Source of the DNA: Scatophagus argus
Lineage: Eukaryota; Chordata; Actinopteri; Scatophagidae
Assembly (NCBI RefSeq): GCF_020382885.2
Contig: NC_058509.1
Span: 22,147,351 to 22,211,350 of the forward strand
Direction of reading: 5' to 3'
DNA length: 64,000 bases
The translations under genes and the position numbers were made by a program. Below, piece by piece: positions 11,016-23,660 of the stretch; position 1 is the stretch's first letter; the number at the start of each line of letters is the position of its first letter. The notes under the pieces are model-generated. The model saw only the letters and a program-made list of their open reading frames with translations, was not told where the DNA came from and did no database searches.

Positions 11016-14000
11016 TTTTAGATTTGAAAAGTTTTAAATACGGTAATAAATTTCACTGATGGACCCTCGTGCATTTGGCACAGATACATGTGAAGTCATC
11101 TCATAATTCCTTCCATGCGAATTTCAGATATCCCTTCAAGGTTCAGTCATAATTTGGGTCCAGCCAGTTCTGCTGATGGACTCTCCTTTATTTCTCATTT
11201 CTCCTCTTCCTATTTTCATCTTCCTCCTGTCCTCTTTCTTTTCCTTCAAAATGTCTGCTCTCATCTCACTGCTGTGCTACATAATGCATAATGCAAACTG
11301 ACTGATAAAAAGACTACTGCTCCACTATGTTTTTTGGTGCTAGGCAGTTAGTATGCATTGTGTGTGTAGTGTGTTTTCATAACTATGTGCTGCTGTTGGA
11401 AATGAGGCTGAAGAAATGTCAGAATTGGCCATATTCATGTATATCACCACATTTCTGCACACAGTCACAATCAAATTACGGTACTGAAAAAACAGCTGCA
11501 CCATAGTGAACTTGAGACTTTTGCCTTGGGATCTGGAGCCAGGAGGCAGTTACTTGTTTCACCCAGTTGGTAATCCAGCCTAAGATCAGACTGAGGTACT
11601 GAAGTAGGAGATCACCATATAAATCATAGTTTTTAATACTACACTGCAGGTGGGAAACTGATTTATTTTTTTATTTTATTTTATTTTTTTTACATTTAAC
11701 ACCATCTTCTGTATGTGACAAGAAATATAAGATCTTTAGCTGATTATAAGGGTGGAATGTGTAAAAATGTGTATTGATCCTCATTCTCAGGCAATTAAAT
11801 ACCAACACTTTGATTTCATAGGTTGCGCTAACCATCATCCCAAAGTGGCAGCATTTCACGACCTGAGAATGAGACTCAGGAATGAACGATTCCATATACC
11901 ATCTTTGGAGATGGTTGGAGACTGCAAAGTTATGCATAACTAACTAGTGTCATACTCCTATGTAAGGTGCAAAACACATTTGTAAGTTTAATCACCGTTC
12001 AAAACTTTATTTCACATTAAATCTGCTCTCATTATGCTATAGTATATTTCTGTACTATATACAGAAGGGTGCACTACAGTACAAGAACAATGTACTATGT
12101 AACAATGTCAATGTGTATAGACAGTACATAAATTGGTGACATAAAAAAACTGAGCATACATCACCACTGTCACATACCAAACATAGTCTGCAACTGGATG
12201 AGGGTGATGAAGCCTGCATCTGGTGACGTTTGGTCATACCGAAGACATGAATGCAAACCTTGGGCCAGCAGTTAAGCACCTTCCCCTCTCCTTTCCTGTA
12301 CGCCACATTAGCTGTGATCTAGCTACATATGAACAACATGGTCATGACCTTCAACCATAGAACACTGTAGTTCTATTGGTTTTACCTGATCAACAAACGT
12401 GTTTGTCACTGCATAGCATAGCAGCAAAAGCACAAAAACCTACTGTCTTTAAATAGAGTGAAATTATTTTTTCATAGCTGACATGCATGCAAATTTTTAA
12501 AGGAAACCTACAGTTCTTTATCCAAAGAGTTAAATGAGTGCTGCAAAAAGGTAATAATTTTATGATTGTCCAGTGGATATACTGGATTCATCTAAAAATC
12601 AATCAAGCCAATGAAAACCAGCTGAGGATTTAAAGGTTGAAAATATCAACACCCTCCTGTTGATGAGGTTTCATCAAATCAAACTGTGTCAGAAAATTAC
12701 ATGACATAAATCTTTCATCAGTCATTAGCTCAAAACTGGCAATTACAACTCTGTCAAAAAAAGTATCTGGCTGATGAGGTGACAACTTTAATGACAGCCT
12801 TTGGACTCAAATTACTGACTAAACTACAAGTCTATGTTGTCTAGAGTTTTGTTTCCAGACACAGAAATAGACCAGATTAAATAATCCAGGTATTCTCACC
12901 CAGCTAATTCAGTTCTTCCAATATAGACAGGGAACAGAACTTTCAATCTTAAATGAGGTTATCTCATCACAGCAAACTATTACTAGTACTAGTCCAAGAG
13001 TAGAATCACTACAACTATTAATGGCTGGCATGGTGTTATGGCTATAGAATGGTAATGTTCCTCACCTTCAAACATGGTTTCACTACAGTCAAAATTATAC
13101 TAGACTTTTTTGAGTCCAATACTGATACCAGTATTTTATCAGCTGAACATGTTATCCAATATGTATGAGAATATATCCACTAATCTTGGCCTGGCTGATT
13201 AATCAGTCTGTATGTACAATTAAACCAGATAGCCAAAGGCACTCATTTGTCAACTCTGTTCAGTCACCTGACTGACATTTGTAAAATATGAACTGCTTAA
13301 AACCAAGTGTTACAATTTATACATATCTTTATACATTTCAGTGCCATATTTTGTGATTTCATTGTTTTAATACAAGAAGTTAACTTTGTCTTTTTTGCTC
13401 ATAGTCATTAAAACCAAATCTTTAGCAGTTATTTATTTTTTAATGTAATGATTCAGTTCTATTGTATTTTTTGCATGCATACATACCTGTACTTTTTGTA
13501 TTGAATTATTGTGAATTAAACTATGGTTATGCCACCAAAAGATTTCAAAAGATTTCAAAGAGGTTTTCTAGTCAGATGTTGTAATGTGGTACTGATTATG
13601 GGGAAAACTGGGTTGACCTTTAAAGAAAAATTCTATTTAAACTGCAAAATTTTCTATAGATACATTGGAGGTGTAACAACTGAACAGTCACTCTTTGCCT
13701 TTAGTCAGTTTTTTCCAGGAAATGTGAGATTATGTATGAGGTCCACTTTAATAGTTCATTTAACAGTGAATGTGTTTAAAATTTTCCAAGTTTGAATTAA
13801 AGGATTTATTGATCATCATCTCATCAGCCCCACATAAAATTTAGGTTAGCTTGGAAGAACTGAAAATCATACGTCATGTTAGGTGATTATTTGAAATTCC
13901 TTTTTGACATATACTTAACTGAAAACAGTCCAAAGACAATATATTTATTGTTTCACCTCTTCATCTTAAATTTTAGTAAATTTGCCAGAAGTACATTTCA

Positions 14001-14504
14001 AACAAGTTGGGACAGGGGCAACAGAAGACTGGTAAAGTTGTAGAATGGGTTTTAGGTCTTGACAACAGTTTTAGATAGCTTTAAAACACATATGAAAAAC
14101 TGAAAATTCCAGGCAATTGGGTTAAATCAAATTAATGAAGTTATTCACAAATGAACAATAAATGCCAGGGCTGGGTTATATAGTACCGGTTCCTTAGATT
14201 TAATGCAATGTACTGATGGTGCAAATAGGATATATTCTGACAGCATGTGTCTCAGTATTGTCGGCAGTATCTAAAAATGGTCTCAGAAACAGCAAATACT
14301 TGACAATGTAAGTTTTCAGTCTTTTCCTAATTCCATTTCTTACATATCAGTTTGTAATTACAATGTCACTATAGACTTAATCAACTGCATATCAAGTATC
14401 AGCATATGCAGAATTGAGAGCAGCAAATAAACAGTGAGCTCCATTATATACAATTAACTTGCCCACTTTGTCAAAAGTTAAATACACAAACAAACAAAAT
14501 ATAC
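11016..14504. other. Gene-poor AT-rich DNA
   Basis: No recognisable gene. At 11752-11943 both strands are open for 60-88 codons, and a 12-bp inverted word (cattctcagg / cctgagaatg) brackets about 70 nt, but no domain or codon signal supports a protein. A 90-codon frame at 13523-13795 begins with a non-ATG codon and matches nothing I know. Confidence 0.4.
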
Positions 14505-14641
14505 CTGACATGGTGCTGCAATGCTGCGATCCAGAGGAGCTGGACAGTTACAAAGTCTGATATGCTGCTGGGGAAAGTGCAACATGACTGCATCTCCTGT
14601 TGGAATTAAAAGCATGGAGTCTGGCAAATGGTTTCTCAGCT
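14505..14641 (-). other. Possible unassigned coding exon
   Basis: On the minus strand a 137-nt stretch is bounded by an acceptor-like site (..cactgcag|) and a donor (TGTCAG|gtatat). One frame stays open with balanced, non-repetitive composition (contains LLIPTGDAVMLHF and HIRLCNCPAPLDR). It lies downstream of the likely ppp1r11 poly(A) signal. I do not recognise the protein. It could be an exon of another gene, a fossil TE fragment or chance. Confidence 0.2.
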
Positions 14642-15251
14642 CTGCAGTGATCTCATTACGATGCCTTTATTTATTTAACTAATTCATGGAAAATCACTGG
14701 TCATCAACCTTATTGCCAATTACCATTTTCCAAAGTGCTTTTAACAAGCAACTGTTGCTTCCACTCATTTTACTATAGGATGAACCTAAAATTTTTGAAC
14801 ATCTGAAGTTTTTCAACACTATCACAAGCTTGAAAATAGTCTGAAGTTATGTAACTTACATGAATGTGATTTATAGTAAAATGGCTAAAATCAGGTTAAA
14901 ACATGCAAAAAACACTTGTATTGTCCAATTCTGTTAACAGCACTGCATGTCTTTAAATATGTTGAAGGATTAAACATGTGCAGTTCTTGTCATTCCAAGC
15001 TCATCATGTTACTTGGCACATTAGAAAACCTGCTTTAGCTGTTGGAAAAGGAACAAAATTTTCAGTTAGGTTGATTCAGTAATCTATGTTGCTATGAGTT
15101 TTGTCAGAGCAGCAGTGGAGAGAGGTTGCAACTGAGCTCCAGCTGCTGGAACTCAGCATCAGGCCTGTCTACATCAGTGATGGAACTAAACTAAGAAAAC
15201 AGAGTGCAGTTTTGTGGTGGTGAGAAGCCCACAATCAGCCTGCAGTGCTCA

Positions 15252-18200
15252 TTAATGGCTATGTGACCCTCCAGAATTTGGGGGCACTGTGGTACCCCCA
15301 CCTCCCCTCTGTCCATGGTCTCTCCTGCCGTGGCCCAGAATACAGTGAGCACTGCCACAGCCTTCATCATCATCTCCCTCACTTTCAGATGATGACTCTC
15401 CAAACTGTCGGGGCTTCTCATAAATACAGCAACCTGGAACAAAACATACAGTATTAGTACCGATGTCTTCACTGACACATTGTAAGCTCCTTATTGTCAG
15501 TCTGAAAATCAAAACTACAGCAGGACACCTTGCTCAAACGTGTGGTCAGAAATAGCAATAGTGATGATATGATAAATCAGGAGGATAAAGATGCAGAACT
15601 GTCTAGCAAGGAAGTATTTACATTTTAACATTTTAAAAAATCCAATTTAATTATCACTATAGAACACCAGAATAATGAAATGACTGATGTCCTTTATGCT
15701 TCTCACAAAAAACAAAAGGTAAATGAATGAATAAACAATCAAGACGCAACAACAATCGGCAGGGATAGGCTCCAGCCCCCCCGCGACCCTGACGGATAAA
15801 GCAGTATAGAAAATGAATGAATGAATAAACAATCAAATCGTAAAAATAAAGCCATTTTTCTCCTGGAGGAGTATGCAGGATGAGCTGAGAAAAGAGGCTG
15901 CTCCATAGTAGGGTGATATGGTGATACTTCTACATCTGGACTGGTTGCCAGTCCAATCACAGTTGTGCTTAAACACCAGTAAAACAAATGAGATGGTGAT
16001 TGACTTCTGGAGAAGGACATTACCACTTGCACCGGTGAACATCCAGGGCGCGGACATTGAGATGGTGGACAGTTTTAAGTATCTGGGTGTCTACCTCAAC
16101 CATAAACTGGACTGGTCACATAATACTGATGCCCTGTACAAGAAGGGATAAAGTCGCGACCACCTTCTGAGGAGACTGAGCTCTTTTGGAGAGAGCAGGC
16201 CCCTCCTAAGGACTTTTTATGACTCTGTGGTAGCCTCTGCTATTTACTACACTGTGGTCTGTTGGGGACCGGGACAGAAAGAGACTGAACAAGCTGTTCA
16301 GGAGGGCCAGCTCTGTCCTGGGCTGCCCACTGGACTCCGTGGAGCAGGTGGGTGAGAGGAGGATGATAGCCAAGCTGACATCCATCATGGACAACACCTC
16401 TCGCCCTCTGCATCAGACAGTGGAGGCTTCGAGCAGCTCCTTCAGCGGCAGACTGCTACATCCTCAGTGTAGGAAGGAGCGCTACTGCTGGTCCTTCATT
16501 TCCACTGCTGTTAGACTATATAATTCTATGGTCTAGTCCTCTTTTCCTCCCTTATGAGGACTTGTATACAGCTGTATATTGTACTGTTTACTGTACTTGT
16601 AAACTGTTAATTTATTATCTCTATACATAATTTTTTTGTAACAGTTTTTGCACACTTTTTGCACTCCTTTTCTGTTCTTGTGAGCTGCCACGACAAGTGA
16701 ATTTCCCCACCGTGGATCAATAAAGTTCACCTTATCTTATCTTATCTCTTGACAGACGGCTGGTGAACAGACTGTTGATAGTGGGTGGTATGGACTTATT
16801 TTAATTCATTTCTTTTCAGTTCAACTTTGGAAAAATATCTGCTGCGTTCACTTTCACACACTGTTTTACTCTATCCAAAGAAGCTCAAATCTCTATTTGC
16901 CTGCCAAGCACAGTAGTCTTGAGTGTAGTGTTGATAGGCTGTTTCTCATAACGTGCGACCAGTCAGAAAGTGCTGTGGGTGGGACACTGGGAGTAGGACT
17001 ACACAGTGGTAATCATAAATGCATTATGAGAATGTATAAGACAACACTTACAAAATAAATTAAAATAAACAACTAATTAATTGAAAAGTGCTTATAATAC
17101 ATTTACGGTGGTGAATACAGACAGAAGCTACATCAGAGAGTAATACATTTTAAAAATAATTTAAGCCTAACTATTTTCATGATCTAAAAAATTATCTGAA
17201 TTGTAGGTTATGTGACCCATCGCACCCCTATGTAAGACTGATGCTCTAACATTGGATTCTAACATTGAATTTGGCAGCCCAAATTCACACAATGTATAGG
17301 GGCCCTTAAAAATGTGGATAAAAATGCCTGACAATCTAAGAAATGACAGCAAAGATAAGTAACCAATGCATGAGATGCTTGTGAGTTTTTGAGTTTGTGC
17401 TGATAAGGATGATGAACTTACATTTTGAAGACCTTCTTCCCAGGTGTTCATTGTCCACAGTGTCACTGGACCACTCCACCTTCTTCTCAGTCTTCCTCTT
17501 CCTCAACTTGATTGTCAGGCTTCGTCCCTCCTATAACATGTGAGAGGTCTGCTAACAGATATTGGGCACCAAATGTGTACTCATTTCACATGACAGTGTA
17601 AATGTTTCTCTTCTGTGTCACTTAGCAAGAACATGTGTACTGGGTAAATACAAAGGTATAACTTAAGAACTTAAAAGTGTGAAATTAGGTTGTACAAGCT
17701 AAATTACAAAATATCAGTTGGACTGAAAAGATCTATGGCAAATAATATATGACATGAACCAAAGTATATGAGGACCTGAAAACACTAGCCAAATATGTTA
17801 ATTGAACATCTGATTCCAAAACCCTGGGGATTATTGTTCTGCCTCCAATGCTCCAGTTTCAGACCTTTTGTGAGCTGGCTGCAGGGTTTGCTCCCATTCA
17901 ACAACAGCATCAGTGAGGTCCAACATCGACTGCATGACGCCTATTTTGCACTCAGACTATGAGTTCTTCTCAAAGATGTTGCATGTGGGTGAGGTCAGGG
18001 ATCTGTCTTTCTGTTCTTCCACAACAAACTTTGAAAGCCACTTCTTCACGGACTTTGATTTGTGTAGGGGGGCTTGATCTAGAATAGTACCTCAGGAGTA
18101 GCATTAGCTAAAAGCATACCATACCATATTACATATACAGATAAGTATGTGGTAGCTGTAATACCAATAGTTCTTAGCTAACATCCAGTCGAGCACTGTC

Positions 18201-18491
18201 ATTTCAAGGGAGCTTAGCATCACTAATGTATACGGCCTCGTGAAGCTTCAAAGGCTAGGACTGAAAGCCATGTTATACAGGCTATAACTTGTACACTGTC
18301 TACAAGTAGAGCGGCCCCGTTAGTGCTGGAAACAACTGAACAGGTTTGTACATTGTACTACAGTAAGCACCGATGAGCAAAATGGTCAAAAAACTATTCG
18401 GCCCTTCACTTACCTGTTGGGGCGGCGGCGGTGTGCTAGTCTGAACAGTCTCTGTTATAGTCTCGCTTGATGTCCCAGGAACCTCCGCCAT
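15252..18491 (-). CDS. ppp1r11: Protein phosphatase 1 regulatory inhibitor subunit 11
   Basis: There are three coding exons on the minus strand: 18491-18414 (26 codons), 17530-17422 and 15433-15252 (stop TAA). Donors are gtaagt and gtaagt; acceptors are ..tatag and ..ttccag. The joined frame is 122 aa; human PPP1R11 (inhibitor-3) is about 126. Diagnostic parts in order: N-terminal [16 protein letters not shown]; the basic block [17 protein letters not shown] with the PP1-docking [35 protein letters not shown]; the acidic run [12 protein letters not shown] with further Cys/His; and a Gly/His-rich tail. The family is a potent inhibitor of PP1 catalytic subunit. Mammalian PPP1R11 has also been reported to act as a ubiquitin ligase on TLR2. 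The exon 2 to 3 junction splits the first Cys of the CCC motif. Likely 3' UTR runs to an AATAAA near 14665-14675. Confidence 0.95.
15743..15830 (+). mobile_element. 3' tail of a fish SINE-like repeat
   Basis: 'gggataggctccagcc..ccgcgaccctgacggataa..agtatagaaaatga' followed by (ATGA)n is the same 3' end as the fuller copy at 44003-44350. It lies in ppp1r11 intron 2. Confidence 0.7.
15915..16746 (+). mobile_element. 5'-truncated L2-type LINE (RT C-terminus and 3' tail)
   Basis: Frameshifted frames show the C-terminal part of an L2-group reverse transcriptase: [39 protein letters not shown] and [19 protein letters not shown]. The 3' end has '..ccgtggatcaataaagttcacc' and a (TTATC)n tail. It is antisense to ppp1r11 and within its intron 2. 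A related minus-strand fragment lies at 46260-46770. Confidence 0.8.
16747..17421. other. Rest of ppp1r11 intron 2, nothing recognised
   Basis: AT-rich with no clear repeat or exon. The 99-codon minus frame at 17167-17466 only overlaps ppp1r11 exon 2 in another frame. Confidence 0.5.
17915..18070 (-). mobile_element. Degenerate Tc1/mariner remnant
   Basis: 'gggtgaggtcagg..ttcttccacaacaaactttgaaagcca..ttcacggactttgatttgtg' resembles the antisense of the common fish Tc1 transposase core (GAGGTCAGG..CTTTATGGACCTTG). It has no open frame and lies in ppp1r11 intron 1. Confidence 0.4.
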
Positions 18492-19000
18492 ACCTGGAGC
18501 TGCTTTGCTAACGCTACTGTTAACGTTAGCTAGTTTTAAAATGTAAAAGAACCGGAGTCGACCGTCAGTAATAGACGGTAATAATTATACAACGTTATAG
18601 CTGCAATGACTGACCTGGGTTATTTCAATAACAGATTGTATTAAAATTGAAGGCTGTTGACCCGACGAGAAGCTTTGAATACTTTGGTGATGTGACTAAC
18701 ACATAGTCAAGGTGCAAAATAAGTTGCCAGACTCAAAACGGAAGTGTTATCAGCTTTGTTAATAATGGTTTCGCACAAACAAACAAACGTTTCAACGAGT
18801 TTCAGCATGCTATAATATAGTATTATACATGCAATGAAGCTTATGAAACATTAATCAATGAAACAATTAGACATTAGTATTCCAACTGGTGAACATTGTT
18901 TCCGTACTTTATTTTTAGATACAGGCAAGAGCCTTCGTTTCTTTTAAGGTTTAACTTGACAGCAGTAGTGTTGTGGGGAAGATATTTCCAGACGGACAAC
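18492..19000. promoter_or_regulatory. ppp1r11 upstream region (left half of a split divergent promoter)
   Basis: This is the unique sequence between the ppp1r11 start codon and the flanking duplication of the TE cluster. If the cluster is removed, about 0.9 kb would separate the ppp1r11 and vars2 start codons, which suggests a shared or back-to-back promoter. No clear TATA or initiator identified. Confidence 0.4.
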
Positions 19001-19015
19001 GATTATTTCCTGTTG
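19001..19015. repeat. Left target-site duplication of the TE cluster
   Basis: GATTATTTCCTGTTG here and GATAATTTCCTGTTG at 38351-38365 match at 14 of 15 positions. The right copy directly follows the (GAA)n tail of the Nimb-like LINE, where a LINE target duplication should be. Confidence 0.75.
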
Positions 19016-19237
19016 GATTCAAAATTTCAAAACAAACCCGAGATTGTTGTTTTGGTATCTTTAGAGGAGAAGACTTAGAAGTAGTGGTGGATGTTCTGAC
19101 GATGAAGAAATGGGGTTCGGGTGGACTTCAGTTTTGAGTCAGAGTAAGAAAGGAAGAAAGAAATGAAATAGTGCGAAAACACCTGCTAGCAAACGCTCAC
19201 TTACAGATGACGAAAGACGTGAAGTGCGAAAAAGCTA

Positions 19238-19600
19238 ATGACCGACGAGTTCAGGGTTATTCTCATATTTAAAGGTGGACATGAAATAGCATTTGTAAGC
19301 TCGATTACGTTAACGAATGGTTTGAGGAAAACACTGGCAGATATTGAAGTAGCCAAAATGTTAAGAGATGGCAGTTTATTTGTGAAGTGTATATTTGACA
19401 AGCAATACAAGACAGACAAATTGACAACACAAGTGTTGGAAGGTAATATGAAAATAATAAATTTCTACAACCCTTCCAAACAGTTGGACAAAGTAAAGTT
19501 AGAAGAAGCCATCTTGGATCACTGGAGAGGGAAAATAATTTGGTGTGGAGACTTTAACACACAGCGCAGTATGGGGGAAGCAAGAAGACTCAAATGGTGA
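19238..19600 (+). pseudogene. Nimb-like LINE ORF1/endonuclease remnant
   Basis: A 120-codon open stretch: an RRM-like ORF1 part (KTLADIEVAKMLRDGSLFVK) runs into an endonuclease fragment with WCGDFN. Such a fusion implies an internal deletion. The typical apurinic-like endonuclease Asp/Asn of GDFN is present, but the downstream catalytic part is lost. Confidence 0.55.
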
Positions 19601-20288
19601 AATTATAGAAGAGGTCATGGAGAGAGGTAGTTTGTATATCTAAACAATAGTTCAGGCACAAGGGTGAATTTAAGAGCACTACTAGCACTACTAAAAAGCA
19701 CTATGTCTTCAGAATTTGATAAATTATAGGAAACAACAGGCAGTAGTGCTTTATATTTAAAAAAAGCACTAAAAGGAAGTTTTGGAGAAGACATTGTGAC
19801 TAATTGGGAAGAAATACATTGTTAGAGTGTGACATATAATAAAAAGAATGGATATCATATAAAGAAAATTATAGAGGCTTGATAGTGGATAATAAGGAAA
19901 AAGCAGTCAAATCAACTATTAACACAAACCCTGGTTAAATACATAACAGGAAATTTGAGCAATGAAGAATTTTATATATTTATGCATAAAAATGACTCCA
20001 AACATCAGCAGATTTTCACACAAGTCTTGAAAGTAGACAAAGAGAACCCAATCAAACAAATGAGACAGAAAATTATCCAATATTACATACCCGTGAGTTG
20101 CAAAAATATGTAATCTTCTAGGATTAGCAGTTAATTTGAAGGCCAAATTAGAGCCTATTTCTTCAGAGGTGTGTCCAATCAATGTGATGAGATTTATGTA
20201 TCATTCAGTGCCCTGTTTTATTTTAACAAAACAAACAAATAAAAAACAGGGAGTCAAACTGATCTTCACAATACATTTATGAAAGTAT

Positions 20289-20747
20289 ATGATGGTATGG
20301 ACAAAGGAGCTTTCTGAGGACCTCAGGAAAGAGTTGTTGTTGCCCATCAGTCTAGAAAAAGTTGTAAAACCAGTTCGGAGACAAATCCACGGTCAGACGG
20401 ATTATGCACAAATGGAGGAGATTCAAGACCACTGTTACCCTCCCAGGAGTGGTCAACCAACACAGATCACTCCAAAAGGTACCTGTGTAATAGTCCTAGA
20501 GAGGTCACAAAAGAACCCAGGGTAACTGTGAAGCAACTGAAGGTCTCTCTCACATTCGCTGATATTGATGTCCATTGGGAGAATACTGAATGGTGTGCAT
20601 ATCATAGTGGCAAGGACAAAGCCACTGTTTGTCAATCACTGTCAAACCATCTGCAGTTTGCTAAACATAATGTGGACAAGGCAGAAGGCTACTGGGAAAA
20701 TCTGTTGTGGACGGATGAGTCCAAAATAGAGTTGTTTGGTTTAAATG
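20289..20747 (+). pseudogene. Tc1 transposase, N-terminal part
   Basis: It shows the paired HTH region and the first catalytic Asp context (LLWTDESKIELFGLN) in two frames joined by a frameshift and a stop near 20523. The protein breaks exactly where the L2 fragment enters, at LFGLN, and resumes at 28621. Confidence 0.8.
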
Positions 20748-20940
20748 CCACACTGGAATCCTACCGCGGCACCTTCAGTCGTAGACTGAGACCACCGAGG
20801 TGCTCCACAGGAAGTCCTTCCTCCCTGTGGCTATCAAACTCTTCAACTCATCCCTTTTACCCACATAGGACAATAACAATTTATCCTGCACTACTATCAA
20901 CACTTTAAGATTGTATCCTCACCCGCCGAAGAACTTGCTC

Positions 20941-21383
20941 TGATAATTGGAGACTCTGTTTTGCGAAACGTTAAGCTAGCGAAACCAGCGACCGTAGTCT
21001 GCATTCCTGGGGCCAGAGCGGGCGACATTGAATCAAATTTGAAACTGTTGGCTAAGGTTAAACGTAAATACAGTAAGCTTGTTATTCACGTCGGCAGTAA
21101 TGACATCCGTCTACGCCAATCGGAGGTCACTAAAGTTAGTGTTGAGTCGGTGTGTTCATGTGCCAAAACAATGTCGGACTCTGTAGTTTTCACTGGACCC
21201 CTGCCCAATTCGGCCAGTGATGAAATGTATAGCCGCTATTCATCCTTCAATGGCTGGTTATCGAGGTGGTGCCCAGCAAACGGTGTGGGCTTTATTAACA
21301 ATTGGCAGACTTTCTGGGGAAAACCTGGTCTAATTAGGAGAGACTGCATCCACCTCAGTTTGGGTGGATGGATGCATTTCTAG
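20941..21383 (+). pseudogene. CR1-like LINE ORF1, esterase domain
   Basis: It is open for about 140 codons with block I of a GDSL/SGNH hydrolase ([12 protein letters not shown]), the [10 protein letters not shown] block (GxND) and a C-terminal [10 protein letters not shown] block (DxxH). Nucleophile Ser, the Asn of block III and the Asp/His pair are all recognisable. Esterase ORF1 domains are established for CR1-like non-LTR elements. It is a remnant, with the N-terminus lost. Confidence 0.7.
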
Positions 21384-21516
21384 CAATTTGGCCAATTTTA
21401 TCAGCATCCCAACACCCTGACAGTTCAGAGCTGAGACCAGGGGACAGAGCTGCAGTGCTACACACTTCTCTGCGCTTCTCTTACAGCAGTCACCTGCCCA
21501 AAACTCCATAGAGACT

Positions 21517-23660
21517 GTGTCTGTTCCTCGTTTATTTAGACCTAAAAATAATGTACGCAGTAGAGGAGCTGTTCAAGATAATCTGATTAAAATTAACTGC
21601 TCTGCCATTATTGTACCGGATAGGAGAATTAAATGTGGACTGTTGAATATCCGGTCCCTGTCCTCAAAAGCTGTTCTTATTAATGAGCTCATTTCAGATA
21701 AAAATATTGATCTGTTTCGTCTAACTAAAACCTGGCTGTCTGAGGATGACTACGTCTCCTTGAATGAGGCTACCCCACCTAGCCATATTAATGCTAATGC
21801 CCCTCAATGTTCTGGTCAAGGAGGTGGGGTTGCAGCGATCTTTGACTTTGACTTTTACTAGACCAAACACTCATTTGAAAGCCTTGTTCTTAGTCTGTCT
21901 CATCCCACCTGTAGGACAGGTCAGCCAGTCTTATTTGCTGTATTGTACCGTCCTCCAGGCCCATATTCTGAATTCTTAAAAGAATTTCCGGAGTTCCTGT
22001 CAAGGCTGGTCCTTAAATCAGATAAAGTTGTAATTATTGGTAACTTTACCATCCATGTAGATGTAGTTAATGATAGCTTGGCTACTGCATTCAATTCCAT
22101 ACTAGAAACAACTGGCTTCTGTCAATGTGTGTATGACCCACTCACTGCTTCAACCACACCCTAGACCTTGTGTTAGCATATGGGATTGAAATTGAACACT
22201 TAACAGTCTCTACTCAGAATTCAGTTTTATCTGACCATCATTTAATAACTTTTGATTTTCTTTCAGCCGATTGCACAAAACCGAGCAGAAGCACTCTCAC
22301 TAGATGTCTGTCTGATAATGCCATAGCCAAATTTAAGGAAACTGTTCCGTCGATTCTTAGTACAATACCCAGGCTCAGCATGTGAAGGGACTCATGCACT
22401 ACCCCTAGTTGCCATGACAACTTTGTTGATAGCATTGCAGGCTCATTGCATAGCACGCTCAACCTAATTGCGCCTCTATCTAAAAAGAATATAACTAGAA
22501 GAAGCTCTGATCTGTGGTTCACCCAGAAACACGCGAGTTAAAGCAAAGATCACGACACATGAAGAAATGGCGTTCAACAAAAAGGATGAATTCTATCAAG
22601 CCTGGCAAGATAGTCTAAAAACATACAAGGCAACACTCTGTACAGCCAGAGCCAATTATTACTCATCAGTCATAGAAGAAATAAGAACTGCCCCAGGTTT
22701 CTATTCAGAACTGTAGCCAGGCTGACCCAGAGTCATAACTCTATTGAGCAATCCATTCCTCCACATCTCAGTAGCAGTGATTTCATGAACTTCTTTAATG
22801 GAAAAAAATGTAACCATTAGAGATAACATTCAAGACCTCCTAGCATCACTTACCACAAATTTGTCTGTCAATACAGCTGCATTAGAGATAACCACTAAGT
22901 CAGATACATACTAATTTCTTCCTATCAACCATCAACAATTGGCTTATATCATTTCCTCCTCTAAATCCACAACCTGTCTCTTAGATCCTATTCCTACTGG
23001 ACTACTTCAGGAAGACTTTACTTGGCACCTCCTTACTAGACATTATTAATTTGTCCCTGACATCAGGCTATGTCCCAGAGAGGTTTAAAGTTGCTGTAAT
23101 CTAACCTCTTCTAAAAAAGCCCACTCTTGATCCAGGAATTTTAGCAAACTATAGGCCTATCTCCAACCTGATCTTCACTTCAAAAATTTTGGAGAAAGTC
23201 GTCGCCAGTCAGCTGTGCAAGTTTCTACATAATAACAGCCTATTCGAAGTCTTTCAGTCAGGTTTTAGGGAACATCACAGCACTAGTAAAAGTCACCAAC
23301 GACCTGTTCATGGCCTCTGACCAGGGCTGTGTTTCAGTACTTGTCCTTCTGGACCTCAGTGCTGCATTTGATACTGTTGACCACCAGATTCTTTTACAGA
23401 GACTAGAAAATCAAATCGGCATACATGGAACTGCTTTAAGCTGGTTCAAGTCCTATCTATCAGACAGACATTACTTTGTACATGTAAATCACAATTCGTC
23501 CATGCACACTAAGGTTAGCCATGGTGTTCCACAAGGTTCTGTGCTTGGCCTGATCCTATTCACAATCTATATGCTCCCACTAGGCAATGTGATCAGAAAG
23601 CACTCTATAAATTTTCACTGTTATGTTGATGACACCCAACTGTATTTGCTAACATAACTG
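21517..23660 (+). pseudogene. CR1-like LINE ORF2, endonuclease and partial RT
   Basis: Broken frames in order: endonuclease ([54 protein letters not shown] where GDFN has become GNFT, LSDHHLITFDF), a linker, then RT ([40 protein letters not shown] with the YADD box changed to YVDD). Many stops and frameshifts. Confidence 0.8.

Noticed and set aside
13523..13795. 90-codon frame
   Set aside because: Non-ATG start, AT-rich, no homology recognised, no splice context.
17167..17466. 99-codon minus-strand frame
   Set aside because: Overlaps ppp1r11 exon 2 in the wrong frame; the rest is intron.
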